A DNA stretch of 39,366 bases from Diphasiastrum complanatum (GCA_029204225.1 MU835410.1:1-39366), one strand, 5' to 3'. Shown: positions 23,545-37,200, counted from the stretch's first letter. Notes: generated by a model from the letters alone, not told the origin. Program-made: numbers and translations.

Positions 23545-26500
23545 TGGAGGGATGATGTTGGTGCACCAGGATGAGGGGAAACCAAAGACAACGGCGGAAT
23601 TGAGGAGAGAGAGAGAGCAGGAGATGATAGCAAGGAAGAGTGAGTTTTAGGGTACATCACTCTCCTTTTTATAGAAATCAAAGTTCACCTTGGTGTACCA
23701 AGCATTTGATAATGCTCACCGTTAGATTGAAACCCTATCAAGTGCATTCATCTTAGCCGTTCAAGGAAACCAAGTTTCCCACCAAATTATCGGTTTTCTT
23801 TTTAAAGTTAAGGGGCCCTTCTAAATCGCCATGTTCCGTCAATGAACTAACGTCCAATCGGTTTGATAACCATTTTGTAGTGTTGGACACCTTCTACTTC
23901 TGCACATTGTCCCGCCAAATTGCTACTAGCTCGTAGTTATTGCAATGCTTTTGACGTTGTGAGGTTACTCGCATGAGTTTCCAATCCGCCATGATTTGAG
24001 GATGAGTTTTGACAAGAGGTAGAGTAGCTTGTAGAGGTGCTATGACCAACATATTAAGTGTTTAGCATGGTGGACCAAGATTTTTGTACACTTGGGTTCG
24101 TTGATCAGTTCATGAACCACATAGGGATTGATTTTCAAAGGCCCCTCTTGGATGAGCATAAGTTTGTAAAGCTTGATTCTTTGTTTAGTTATTTGGTGAG
24201 GTTCTTGGGAGATTATTGTTTCACTATTTCACATTTTTGACACCAAGCTCCTGGTTGTGCGCAAAATGTCCTATATACAACCCAAGTGGCTTGAGTAGTA
24301 GACTTCTTTTCACAAGATAATTCACGCAACTTCCCACTTTCTTCACCCTCTAATAATGCTACTACTCTATTGCTTCAATTCAAGAATTGTACTACTGTTG
24401 ACTTGCATTTATAAATGTGCACCATGGACATGGACCATCATTGAGGCAAATTCAATGAGGCTCAATCTTGCGCATTTTCATGGAATCTTTGCACAAGATG
24501 GTCAAAGATTGAAAATTGATGATAAAGGCACTTACTACTATGCCACCAATTCGACCACCTCATGGGAATCATTGGAGCACTGATTCGACCACTTTCACAG
24601 CTCCTATCATGTTGAAACCATTGCTCCACAAGGACTTCCAGGTGGAATTGGAGAATATATTATCTTAAACTAGAAATAACGCAACTTTGGAACAACCATG
24701 TGGGCCTTGAGTTGTCTCCAGAGCATTCGTCTGAGTCAGAGCCAGAGTATTGATTGTGGCTCTGTTGTTCAATGTTTAGAGCATTATAGCTTGTGTACAG
24801 ATTTTTTCCAAGTCACAATAGTCCCAAAATCATGTTATTACTTTGTAGTTGGGAAAATTAACCATCAAATACGAGAAGAATGGAGCTTCTATCACTTCTC
24901 TAAAGGCAATGTAGCATTCAACTTGAAATGCATTGAAAATATTTCAATCATACTTTCAAAATTTTGAGACACTGCTGACCTTTTTTTGATTGTTTGCTAT
25001 ACGGTTTTGACCAATCCAAGTGTCACTTCCAGGGCAAGGAGGTTAAATATATCATATGAGAGGTTGAAGGAGCATGTAAAATGAACAAAAGCATTCAATC
25101 TACTGTGAATAACAAAGTGATCAAGGACCTCAGAAGGCAAACTGATGTTCCCAATAGCTTCACCACCTCCAAAAACTCTTCCGCAAAAAATTTCAGCAAA
25201 TGATGGAGAGGGGAGAGCTAGTGTGAAGAATGAGTGGAGCTGCAAAATGAAATGGGCAGCAGCTTTGAGTCGATTTTGTTTTTTGTTGGGGATCAACTGA
25301 GCCTTATCAGTCACATGGCAACCCTGCCTTAGAGCAACCAAAAAGAGGTTCGAAACAATGCTGACCCGAATGCATTTGAAACGGACATTTTTCAAATGCG
25401 TTTGCATGCTACATTGTCTGAAGGCAAAGGACAAACTCACTGACCATGAAGGCCAGCATTAAAAAGCAAAGCCAAACAAATGAAATCCCTACTTCCTCAT
25501 AGAAGAATAAGGAAAACTCACATTTTATCACTTAAGCTTCATCCAAACCTAACTGGAAAGTATAGGTGGTGGGCAAAATGAACCACGCAAGATTAAGAAA
25601 TTAGCATAAACCAGATGGTTGCAACTAGGAAAAAGATCTCAAATGTAAACTGCATGTCTCCTTAAAAAATTCTCATGGAGTAACAAAACAATCAACTAAA
25701 TCAGTTTACAAAAGGATCTCTACTGTTGCAAAATTCAAATAATCACTCCATATTCAACAGAACCAAAAATCTTTGACGAAATATAAGGCATATGAATTAT
25801 GATAATGCTAGCATACCATAGTCACATTATCAAAAATATCAACCAAAAACTAATTTGGTCTGGCTCATAGAAAGGTTGCATTTGTCATCATAAGATGTAC
25901 AATTCAATTGACTGGGATGCCAATGAGCAACATTGGACAATCCCGTCCAAATCACTAGTCTATAGTTGCCAAAATCAGAAATATCAGGAACAAAAAGCCA
26001 TCAATTAAACCTACGTGATAAGGTGGGACAGGTATCCCCACCCCCCAAAAGGTGTGTTTGTGTTTTAAACCTATCCAGGCCCCAGCATGATTTATCCCTC
26101 TCCTAATCACCAGGTACCACCTCCTTAAATGCTGTCTTCTGGTCCCTGACATAGATATTCAGTTTCTAAACTCTAAATAAAATCTAAGGGGCAGCCCGTA
26201 CTTCACAAATGATGACATTGAACCTTTTCCAAAACATATGAAATCTTTGAAAATGCCATCAATAACAGAAACAAAAGCTTTTCTATATGGGATTGCAAAT
26301 GAGGTTTACAATCCAAATACAATGATAATAAGCAGAAACATGTCTAACAGGTGTCAACTCACTTACATGTTCATAAGAAGCTACTTAAACAGATGCCAGC
26401 CAGAATAGAATGGGAAAGAATCTAACAGAAACATGCATGCAATGCTTAGGTATCAATACGCCAAGTACACTCCCACTGAAGTCGGCATTCAAAATTATTG

Positions 26501-28200
26501 TATTCATCATTACTTAATAACTGAGTGGAAATGGCCAACATCCAAATAAAAATGGAAAAAGTACTGCAAAGATATACGGACCTATTCCCACAATTGATTA
26601 AGCCACATGGAGGCTTTAGCATGTCCCAGCTAAATAAATTCACAAAATCATCGTATGGAAACAATATCTGTGAACATCCTTCGACAAAAATGTCAGAGAA
26701 TAAGACCTGGAATGATACCCAGTAAAAGAGCTCTTATCATACTCTCAAACAACAGAATAATTTCCTATGGTGATACAAACTAAAGATAGTGAAGTTGACA
26801 AACCTTTTTTGGGTTTAAGAGTTTTCCCTCTACAGTAAAGCCTGAATCTGGTGGACCCCGTGTAATTTCATCTTGAGTTGTTCGCTGCTCATCTTCTTTG
26901 TTGATGAATTCAGCAGAGCATTTCTTGGCAATACCACTGGAATGCCTAGTATCAGCAACCGCATTGTAACTTTCTTGCATAGAACCTCTGTTGAAACAGT
27001 TCTTGATGACATTTCCATTTGAACTCCTCGTTGGGGCCATAATTCCATTATCCAACTTGTAGTCAGTGAAGGAACTAGCCTTAACGCTCGAATAAGTTAC
27101 AGCAGGAGCCTTACAGGAACTGGCCTCAACACTCGAACAAGTTAAAGCAGGAGCCTTACATTCCAGCTTATGGCCCTGGTTCCAGTGTTGGACTTGGCAT
27201 GTTGAAGAGCTGCAAGATTTCAATTGTGCAGGGACAAGAAAAGCCATTTTTTCAGGAAACACTTTTAGCTCACAAAGCCTCACCTTATTTCAACAAAACG
27301 CTTACATGCTACCATTATCTAGAAATATAAAGTAACACCTTGCAGCATAAATATCTTATTGAGAAAGAACCTTTCTGATTTATAGTAAGATTGATACACA
27401 TTCATAGTCGCAAGACATCCAAATAAGTTCATTCCATACACCATTCTGCAAATTGGAGGTTTTTTTTACTGTGACGTACATGTCAATCCAGTGTGTATTT
27501 GATCTCAAATTGTTTTGGAGAAGGGATTTTTTTGAAGCAGTATTCGATATTTTTTTGGGAAAAGTCTGTGTTTCGATATTGTTTGAATCAGTATGCTTTT
27601 GAATGCTACAGTAAAAAGCCCAGAAATAGCACAAAAAAGCCCCATCCAACTACGCACAGAGTACCAACAGCTTCGGACAGAGATGGATAACAAGTATGCT
27701 CATTGCCTTTTTCGTCAGTCACCAGTTACACTGCGGTCCCTTATCTCATATGAGCCCCCCCCTTCTTCTCTCGAAGAAGATCACGTTCTGATGCAGACAT
27801 GAGTGACAGCAATTGCGACGACATTCCCAGACCTAGGACGCAGAGAGGACGCACCACCCAGCCTCAGGCGACCACGAGAGTACACGTCCCATTATGCAAG
27901 GCCCTATCCCGGCATCGACACCAGAGACAGCATTCAGCCATGCATGCAGCAGCTATGACTATCACATCCTTTTTCACGATCCGCATTTGACCTGGGTCTA
28001 TCAGACCTTCTTGTTACATTCATACTACGGTTATAGTTAGTATTCATGCTAGTCATTTACATTCAGAGCACATTAGTTTCTCTACATGTACTTTTTATTT
28101 CGTATTAGTTGGAGTCGTTACACACACTCCCTCTGTTACCACACTTGACATGTATCTTTTAGTCTTATACACCTTTTAATATGGAAAAGACATTAATAAA

Positions 28201-28239
<39 letters not shown>

Positions 28240-31200
28240 AAACTGAATTGAAATCACAAGGAACCATACTGAATCGTACTGAACCATGTTGAACCATACT
28301 GAGCTTGTGGCACATGCGCAAAAGAAACACCATATATAAAATCGGGCCACATGGCACCGTAAATGGAGTACAATAATGTCTGATGAACATAATAAAAAGT
28401 AAAATACAACTAAGACTCGTCATCATCCTCGTAATCATAATCATCCGAGTCTGTGCTGCCTAGACCAAGGGAGTTCGTAGATGAATCCAAGGGAACCATT
28501 CATCGTGGTGAGCCTATGCCTGTGCTGCTGATCCCTCTGCCTTTGCTTCTGCCTCTGCTGCTAGTGCTCCCTCCTCCCACCCCCTACGTCTGGCTATCTC
28601 CCCCCTCCATTCCCCTCTGGCTACCCCTACCTCTACCCAAGGGTGGTCTCCCTCTTCCTCTGCGTGTCTACGTGTCGAGACCCTGCTATACTAAACCCTG
28701 GGATGGCCCTACCCACTAGAACGATGCCTGGCCAACGACCTCCTACGATGCTCCGCTCTACTCGACATAAAGTCTACTCAAACCCCCCCCCCTCATTGAA
28801 CCCTCGGCTCGCCCCCTAGCCCTAGTCAAAGGGATGGTTGGCTCCTCCTGTGTCTCTACGTCTGGGTCCACCACGAGATCGGCCAAGTCATCCCCCTATG
28901 CCTCTACCCCCCTCACATCCTCCTCGTCTCCCTCTGTATCCCGCTTCTCTACCCTCTCATCCTCCAAATAATCATCCCCGAGATCCTCTCCCCCCTCTCT
29001 GAGCCCTCATCGTCCCACTCCTCAGCCCTCTCCCGCCCCCTAGCTGCTCTCCTCTGCCGCCGTAAAGCGCGTGCCTCTGCCTCAACCTGCCTATACATCT
29101 CTCTCTATATATGTCATCATCCAGCTCCTCCTGCGTAACTGGTGCTCGAGGAGCAGCAACTGACGAGTCAACCATGCAGGAGTCGGGGTTCATCTGCAAC
29201 CACAAACAAAGTGTTGACAAGTGAGTATCTTGCGATTCAAGCACAGCAAAAGTAGTTCAATGCATCAAAAAATAGCTCAAACATCAAAGTCTGCAATGAC
29301 TCACCTCAATGAACTCGGCACCCTCTGCGCGTGTGAGTCTCAAGTGTTCACAAACACCAACCGCCTGCACTGCTCGATCGATAGCATGTTCCTCTTCTTC
29401 GTCTGGCACAAGGCCTAGTGCTCCAATTCCACTTGCATGCGGATGTTGAACAGTCATGTGCGAGAACTCTCTCGGCCAATCATCGCAGGTCGCCAGTGCT
29501 GCGCCCGTGGAAGCTCCACCACGTCACGGGCCTCAGCTGATCCTCCCTTAGCCGACATTGCTCTCGATTAAACGGTCCCTAGCTTCGCTCAAAAGTCACT
29601 AGTTGTCGCCCTATGTTCCTGAGCATCGGACTTGTTGGCAAAACAGCTATGGCATGCGTTAGTCCACAGATTTCATTGAGTAGAGTCTACAAATTCACTG
29701 AATACAGATATTTGCAGAGGACTAAGGTAGGTGGGTATACCTGGGCCGAGCCATGCATGCTCAGTGTACTCCAGCCATCCTGTATGGAGCTCTGGGTCAT
29801 CCTCATGTCTGAAAGAGCGCCACAGGGGGTGCAGCATGTGGGCTATGGCATGGATGGGTCGGTGGAAGTAGTCCCATCTGTGTTGGATTTATCTCCTCTA
29901 CTCTCCTAAATCCTATGTTAATCTAGTTCCATTCATATCGCTACAACTATACATGCATTGTCGCACAGTCTGCAGAAATACTCTACTACTGAAGACAGGC
30001 AAGAGAATGCTGCCCGACTTATTGAAGCCATAGTCGAAGCCTTCTCACGCCCACTTCTTGTACTGTGCAACTGACTTGACAATTACAGCAGCCGCCACGA
30101 TCTCCTCCAGACGGCACAACGGCTCCATGCCATCTTTATTGTACACTCATCTGCACAGACATAAAATTGTATATACTATATAGATGACCATTGTAATCTA
30201 TGTTAAAAAAAAAAAGCAAGCAAGTAGTCATTGAGACAGACATTGTAGATGCTTTCATGCATCGATTCTTTCTTCAGACTGATTGTCAGTAATAAGCTCA
30301 TAGCTTTTATAGAGCGAAGTGAGCTTCCTGAGCACGCGGTTTCGCCCGCTATTGTCTTGTGCTCATAGCAACAAACTGACGTGTATTTCTATGCACTAAT
30401 CTGAATCTCATTGTCTTTATTGCGTTCAAAGTTCTTGTCAGGATTGTATGCTTTGCTACTACGTCTTCATGTCTGACATTCTTATTGCTTTGTCTAATTG
30501 TCTGCTCTTCCACTTCCGCAAACAACCGCGCAACTAAGCTCTACTTTAATCTTGTGTTCACCTGCGGTAATAGTAGTGCACGCACCGGGGAATTTGTCGA
30601 CCACTGCCTTCATGCCTTCATGCAGTAGTAGGATCGTTCCGATCCGATTGTTCGACCTTGGACCAATCCTTCAATCCACATTCCCCAGCATGGTAGCAGA
30701 GCAGATTATTACTCTCTAACTCTTTTATCTGATACCAGCATGGTATCAGAGCAGTAATCACTACTCTCTGATTCTTTTACCTGATACCAGCATGGTATCA
30801 GAGCTTATCTAATTCCTAATCTGATACATCGTATCAAAAGCGGTTTTATCTCAGAGCTATTTTAATAGCCTGATAAGCTTCCCACAGAACCTGATTCTAT
30901 TAGCCGATAGAATAATAGTTTTCTTGTTCTGTAAGTAGCATTAGATTTTCATTCTTAAGTCACCGATAGTTGTTACCGTCACTTAGACTAACTTCCACAT
31001 GGATTTCCCAAGAACAGCCAGTCCCATCGTGGACAAGCTTGATGGAGCCAATTACCATCTGTGGAATTTTAAGATGAAAATTGTGCTAATGGCCAAGTTG
31101 TATGATGTTGTCACAGGTGCAGAGGCAAGACCCAAAGCCGACGACGCTACAATCTCTTGATGAAAGCTGAAGGATGGCAAAGCTTTTGCGCTGATCATCC

Positions 31201-34200
31201 TCAACATATCAGACACTCAAATCGGCCATGGGTCTGAGCTCAGACCTCCAAGGAAGTCTGGGACATCTTGAGCACCCTGTACGAAGTGCGTGACGTAGCT
31301 TCCAAGCTACATCTCGGGAGAAAATTCTTCTCCCTCAAGATGACCAATGGTGATTCCCTACAGAATCATATCAACCAGTTCAAGAACCTGCTGAAGCAAA
31401 TGGCTGCTGTCGGATCAGTCATAGACGATCAAAACGCAGTAATGACACTACTTTCAAGCTTGCCAAGCTCATACGACAGCTGGGTGATGATCATCACGCC
31501 ACACTCAGAACTGACTGTTTTAAGAGTCATTACAATGTTGTTGCAGGAAGACACCAGAAGGAACAAACCCTCCAGTTTCTCAATTGTCGACTCTCACGCC
31601 TTATACACCAACAAAGGCTCGACTAAGCAGAAGAAGAAAGGCCCAAAGCAATCAAAGAAAGCCAGAAGCCGACACAGCGTGAAGAGCAGTAAAATCAGCT
31701 GACATGGAAGAAGTTGTTTTGTAGATACTGCAAACGAACCAACCACGAGATTCAAGATTGCTGAATACTACAAGCCAACAACAACAAAGGGCAATCGCAT
31801 CAGATGGCAAATGCAGCTGCAGAAGCACCACAGCCCAACGAAGAAACGGATCATGATGCATTCATGACTAGCCATCAAGAAGCATCAAACAACAGCTCCT
31901 GGTTTCTGGATTTTGGAGCCACACAGCACATGACCGGCCATATCGGCTGCTTCGAGTCCTATACGCCTTAGTACCAAAAGATATGGTCACCTGGACAATA
32001 GCACACAGGCTATCAAAGGTGAAGGTACAGTAAGATTGAGCTTTGCAAATTATCTATCCAAACTACTTTCTAATGTCCTACACGTACCAAATCTCTCTGC
32101 AAATCTGCTCTCTGTAAGCAGAATTACAAATCGAGGACATAAAGTAGCATTCAAATCTGACCAATGTAAAGTAGTCAATAGGACAGGCAAGATCCTAGCA
32201 CTCGGAAAGAGGCATTGATACTTGTACAGATTAAGTCATTGCTTTTCTGCCTCTAGTCAAGCTCTTAATACTTCTGTACAGATCAATAAAAGTTGACTTT
32301 GGCATTATAGACTTGGTCATTTGAATCATGCTTCTATATTACATATGTCTTGATCTCGACTATCCAAATAGGAAAGTCGAATTACCTGTCTGTCAAGGTT
32401 GTTTAGTCGGTAACCAGGCTAGGAAACCATTTAGATCAAGCCATCAGCATATTGCTAGAGGATTATTAGATGTTGTTGTACATGATGCACATCGGGATGG
32501 CCTAGAGCATGTAAAACCATAACTCTAGACAAAAACTTAGCGGAAGCTTGTAGGATCTTAGATCTTCGAAGCCCACAAGTTGCCTTGAGAATGCAGGAGG
32601 TCTACAACAACTTAGGAGTATCTTAGTTCCAACCTGAACTGAAAACTGATGTCAGAATAGTTTTCTAGATCAAAAATCAGAAATCAGCGTTGAAAATTGG
32701 CGCAAATCTGATTTGGAAAATTGTTTAGATCTCCTCCAAATCAGCACCAAATTTGATGTGAATACACCAGATACCTCTAATCATAACAGAGATTCTGCAA
32801 GTGATCGAACAAGCATTGATCAAGTATTGATTAGGTTATGAGCAACTGTAGATTTCAGCCTACATGTAGAAACAGAAAATTAGAATGGCTGATTGGATCT
32901 AAAACTCGGGACAGCAAGAAAGCATAAAAATTGATGGAAAGAACATAAGCAAAATACAAGAATTGATGTAGACAATACTACCGAATCACCAAGAGGAAAG
33001 ATGTTGGGAAGGGGAAGGCTCTCCACCCTCTCTCACGCTTTCTCCTCCACCAAGGATCTCAAGAAGATCAGCGCTTGAGGAGAGGAGAGCCCTTTTTATA
33101 TTTTTTGGTTGAGAATCAAGGGTACAATGCATGGTAGTAGGCCGATTGGCATGTAGGAGTTTTCTCTTTGTTTGCATGTAGTGTATTAGGTAGGAATAGT
33201 AGTTAACTAGTTCCTAGCCATGCATGAGTCTCTAGGACCCACGAAATTAGTCTAGAGAGAGATTAAAAATGTAGGGACCCAATAACTCTCTTGCATGTCA
33301 AGAGCTTGGACCCAAATTAACTTAACTAACTTGGGACCTTTGGACCTTAGTAGATTAAATTAATTCTACTACCTAGGAGTTGCCACATTTTGCAAGAAAG
33401 GTCTCCAAATAAAAGAATTTACCTTCTCTCGATTTTTATGTTTTCTATTTTTTATTTCTTTTTCCTTTTTATAATACATGGTGAACAAAATAATTAGGGG
33501 AATATTTGTGAATGCTTACAAATGATAACAGTGCATACAGACATTTGTGGCCCAATGCAAAATCCTTCACTGAAGGATGCACTCCAGAGAAACAATGGTG
33601 TACTTTATCAAGAAGAAATCAGAAGCTTTCAATTGCTTCAAAGTCTTCAAGGGCCGTGTAGAGAAAGAAACTGGCAAAACAATCAAAGCCATGAGGTTCG
33701 ACAACGGTGGAGAGTATATCTCTGCTGAATTGCCAAAGCCAAGGCATTGAACAGCAGTTTATCACTCCCTATTCGCCTCAATCAAACGGCTTAGCCGAGA
33801 GGAAGAACCGTACCTTGGTCGAGTCAACCAAATGTATGCTAGCACACGCATCTTTGCCAAAGAGCTTCTGGGCTGAAGCTGTCTCCACTGCCGCTTACAT
33901 CCAGAACAAATGTTCGACCAAGGCCCCCTCAGGCAAAACACCACATGAGGTTTGGACAGGATCTAAGCCTTCATTGAAGAACCTACGAGTGTTCGGATGC
34001 ATCGCCTATGCGCAGATCCCGAAGGAGACAAGGAAGAAATTCGACTTCCAAGGTCTCAAGACCATCCTGATCGGATATACTTCCTCTGACAATACTTACA
34101 AGTTGTACGACCCCGATACCCAGCAGATTTTATTTAGCAGGGATACAGTCTTTATCAAAAATCAGTTCAACGACTTCAAAGGCAAAGGCAAAGTTCCATC

Positions 34201-37200
34201 CAAACCTTCGACGCCTGCCATCGACACGACAATTCGAGCCTTTGGCTCAAGCATGCCCATAGTCGATCAACTACTCGACAACAAGTCAGACGAAGACGTT
34301 GCTGTTACTCAGCAACAACAACTCCAAGGATTGGATCATCAGCCGACGCCACCTCCAAGAAGATCGAACCGAGTGCGCACACAGCTCACGAGCTATATTC
34401 CTGAGTCTGCCTACCTTTTAATGCAGGAACCGACTACTGTCAAAAAGGCACTTAGCCAACCAGACTCCGATCTCTGGAGAGCAGCGATGGATAGAGAGTA
34501 TTCCTCTCTGATCAAGAACCAGATGTCATTAGTCGAACCACCAATTGGCAGCAATCTTATCGATTGCAAATGGGTCTTTAAGATCAAGTACAACGCCACA
34601 GGTATTGACCGAAGGAAGGCCTGACTAGTAGCAAGAGGATCCGCTCAGATCCCCAACATCAACTACAACGAGACTTTCGGTCCAGTAGTCAAGCATTCAT
34701 CGATCCGAGCTCTCCTATCGTATGCTGCAGCAACCGACCTCGAAGTACATCAACTCGATGTACAGACAACTTATCTCAACGGAGTCATCGAAGAAGACAT
34801 CTACATGCTACAGCCTGAAGGATACGTTCACGAAGGTATGAAGCATCATGTCTGTAAACTCCATAAGGCACTTTATGGCTTGAAGCAATCAGCAAGAGCT
34901 TGGTTTCAGAGGATCAACACATTACCTTGTATGTCGACGACACGTTGCTTTTCAGCAACAATACCAATCTGGTGAAGGATGCTAAACAAATGTTGTCTTT
35001 CGAATTCGACATGACCGATCTGGGCGAGGCTCACTACTTCAAATCCACAGAGACAGAGCGAGACGGCTGATTTACATCACTCAACAAAGGTATCTTCACA
35101 ATACCCTTATTAGATATAATCTGATCAATTGTAAATGAGCTCACTCACCGATAGATTCAGGCCTGCGATTGTCGAAAAACCAATGTCCTCAGACCAAGCA
35201 AGAATACGAGCAGATGAGGGAGTATCAAATCAATCGATACTTGGATCCCTCATGTATGCAATGGTCTGTACAAGACCTAATATCGCTTTTGCAGTTAGCT
35301 CACTGAGCCAATTCATGGCTAATCCTGGCATCATCCATTGGAAGACTCTCATAAGAGTCATGAGATATATTCGAGCTACTACGGACTAGTGCATCTGCTA
35401 TGGGGAAGTCGACAACGACAATCTTCATCAGCTCAGTGAATATTCCGATGCAAGCTGGGGAGGAGATGTAGATATTCGTAAGTCCACATCTGGATTTACA
35501 TTCTTCCTCAACAGCGGTCCTATCTCTTCAAACAATTGTAAGCAAACCTCACAAGGCCATATAGAGAGTTTGGACATCCACATTTCAGTAACTTGATGCT
35601 GCCATTTTTGTACTTCCTATTACCATTAATCTCTGGAGTGCTATTTTGTAGATGTGTCAATAAGGCATTATGAAGAATGATAAATGTGTGTTTTCTTGTT
35701 CTACATAGAATGATTGTTATGTACAAATTTTAGTGTCAGAACAATTATTGCACAATGCACATTTGAACATTGACCTTTTTGAATGCTGACTACAACTTGA
35801 GTTTCCACTAGCAACTATGAGAAGATGTTTGCATGCTTCAAAGACCAAGCTAACAAAAGGTTCTGATCAATTGATGGAATAGATGGATTACTCTCTAACG
35901 AGCATCTCCAAATTACCTAGGCAGAACTATCCTCCAACCTTTGTGTTCCACCTTGGACGCTCTCTTCCTATTAGTACAATTTTTTGCTTCGAGACAACAT
36001 CTAAGATACACACCACACCACTTACGTCTGACTTCAAGTCATCAAGAATAGGGTGCAACTTCAATGTACTCCAAATCATTTGATAATAATGAATAAGAAA
36101 ATTGGTTTGTGAAGCTTGGAATGTGTTTTGACATGAAACTGATGCAGAAAGGATGCACCTTGCTACGTTATATACAGATGGCTAAGTCTCCACATGGTGG
36201 AAAACCCATAAGCTATATACAGATGGTTAAGCCTCCACATGGTGGAAAACCTATAAATTACTTTCGGGGCAAACCATGAAGACGGAATCTGTTCAGTTTC
36301 TTTTTGTGTCGGCAGTTATGCAGGTTGACCAGATTTTGACACTATTAAAGGTACATAACTGATTGGGCCACTTTTCCGAAAATCTCTTTAGAGCTTTTAA
36401 AGCTTCCCAGAGCACGCGAAGTTCTGAAGTGGGTTTACATTTTAGATCCAAAAGGCTTGCAACGCTACTAAAACCTATTGACAATCGTAATGAGCTTTCA
36501 CTACCTCCAAACTCTCGCAGCAGACTGTTCTAGAGTGCCAGGCTCTGTTTTCAGTCGATCTCCTCTTGCATGCACTTCGAACTGTTAGCCATCTTTTCAT
36601 CAGTAATCATAGCTCGTATTCAAATCTTGTACAGAGTCTCACATTAAAAACCTCAAATCCAAGCTCTGAACAATCTGATGAATACCCATTTTTCTGTCAA
36701 CCATCAAATCTCATCTATTGCAGTGTCACATACGTCTTTTTATAAATAAACATCTCTCTTCTTTCAATTTTACGAAGCTTATCTTATACCTTTCAATAGT
36801 CTTCACCATCAACAAAATATTGCGAGACAGGAAATTGCTGATGGTATTGAGATTTCAAGAGTGCCAACACATGATTGCTAAGAACATTTGTCAAGCTACA
36901 TTTCCAAAAAAAATTCTCGCAAATGCTCGTAGGTGGCTGCCGCGTCCTAAAAGGTGCAGGATCGAGTCACGGCCGCTGCGGAAGAGGGATCCCTGGGAGC
37001 CTTGTGCTCCAACCTTGGCGAGGCATAATACGGTGCACAAGTTGTACATGATGAAAGCTAGCGCTAAGGAATACGGTTACAATTATGAAAAATTCAATCA
37101 AATAGTTTGATAATTTCAGCTCATAGCAATCAAAACCGCATGCCCTCATTGAATTGTAAGTTTTAGGAAAGAAATGCCTCCGCAGAAGGAAAAAATATCT

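Larger units (their letters stand above)
18621..26581 (-). other. Intron 3 of the deubiquitinase gene (7,961 bp)
   Basis: It splits the catalytic Cys box between Asn256 and Ser257/Cys258 (GTCCGT donor, TTTGCAG acceptor). Inside are a plus-strand hAT tail, an LTR with primer-binding site, a minus-strand LINE fragment, a G-rich array and a (GA)30 tract. Stretches 18621-19376 and 23651-26581 hold no recognised element; 19260-19375 is very AT-rich. Confidence 0.85.
30200..35560 (+). mobile_element. Ty1/Copia retrotransposon, decayed and 3'-truncated
   Basis: A 5' LTR probably lies between about 30200 and 30690 (its left end is unresolved). Gag starts at ATG 30999 ([20 protein letters not shown]), is interrupted, then 31268-31702 carries the UBN2-type Gag core ([20 protein letters not shown]). 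A CCHC knuckle [14 protein letters not shown] starts at 31720. The protease has [10 protein letters not shown] (31909 on) where DSGAT is expected. The pre-integrase [14 protein letters not shown] lies near 32392; integrase has VHTDICGPM (33530) and [15 protein letters not shown] (33759-33803). RT begins near 34430, has [10 protein letters not shown] and a YVDD box at 34930-34941, and lacks part of the domain between ARAWFQRI and YVDD. RNase H ([17 protein letters not shown]) breaks off near 35540, and no 3' LTR follows. It is antisense to the host gene and lies in its intron 1. Confidence 0.9.

Noticed and set aside
23363-23650. 95-codon plus-strand ORF with an Arg-Glu repeat
   Set aside because: Translation of the (GA)30 microsatellite; no independent evidence of a gene.
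24997-25440. 147-codon minus-strand ORF
   Set aside because: No domain, no phase link to the deubiquitinase exons and inside an intron; the open frame may be the shadow of plus-strand remnants.
28453-28719. 88-codon plus-strand Leu/Pro-rich ORF
   Set aside because: Antisense to the acidic, Arg/Gly-rich tail of the minus-strand hAT transposase.
36718-37110. 130-codon plus-strand ORF
   Set aside because: It lies in intron 1 opposite the deubiquitinase, has no motif, changes composition sharply halfway and has no splice or promoter context. Treated as chance.
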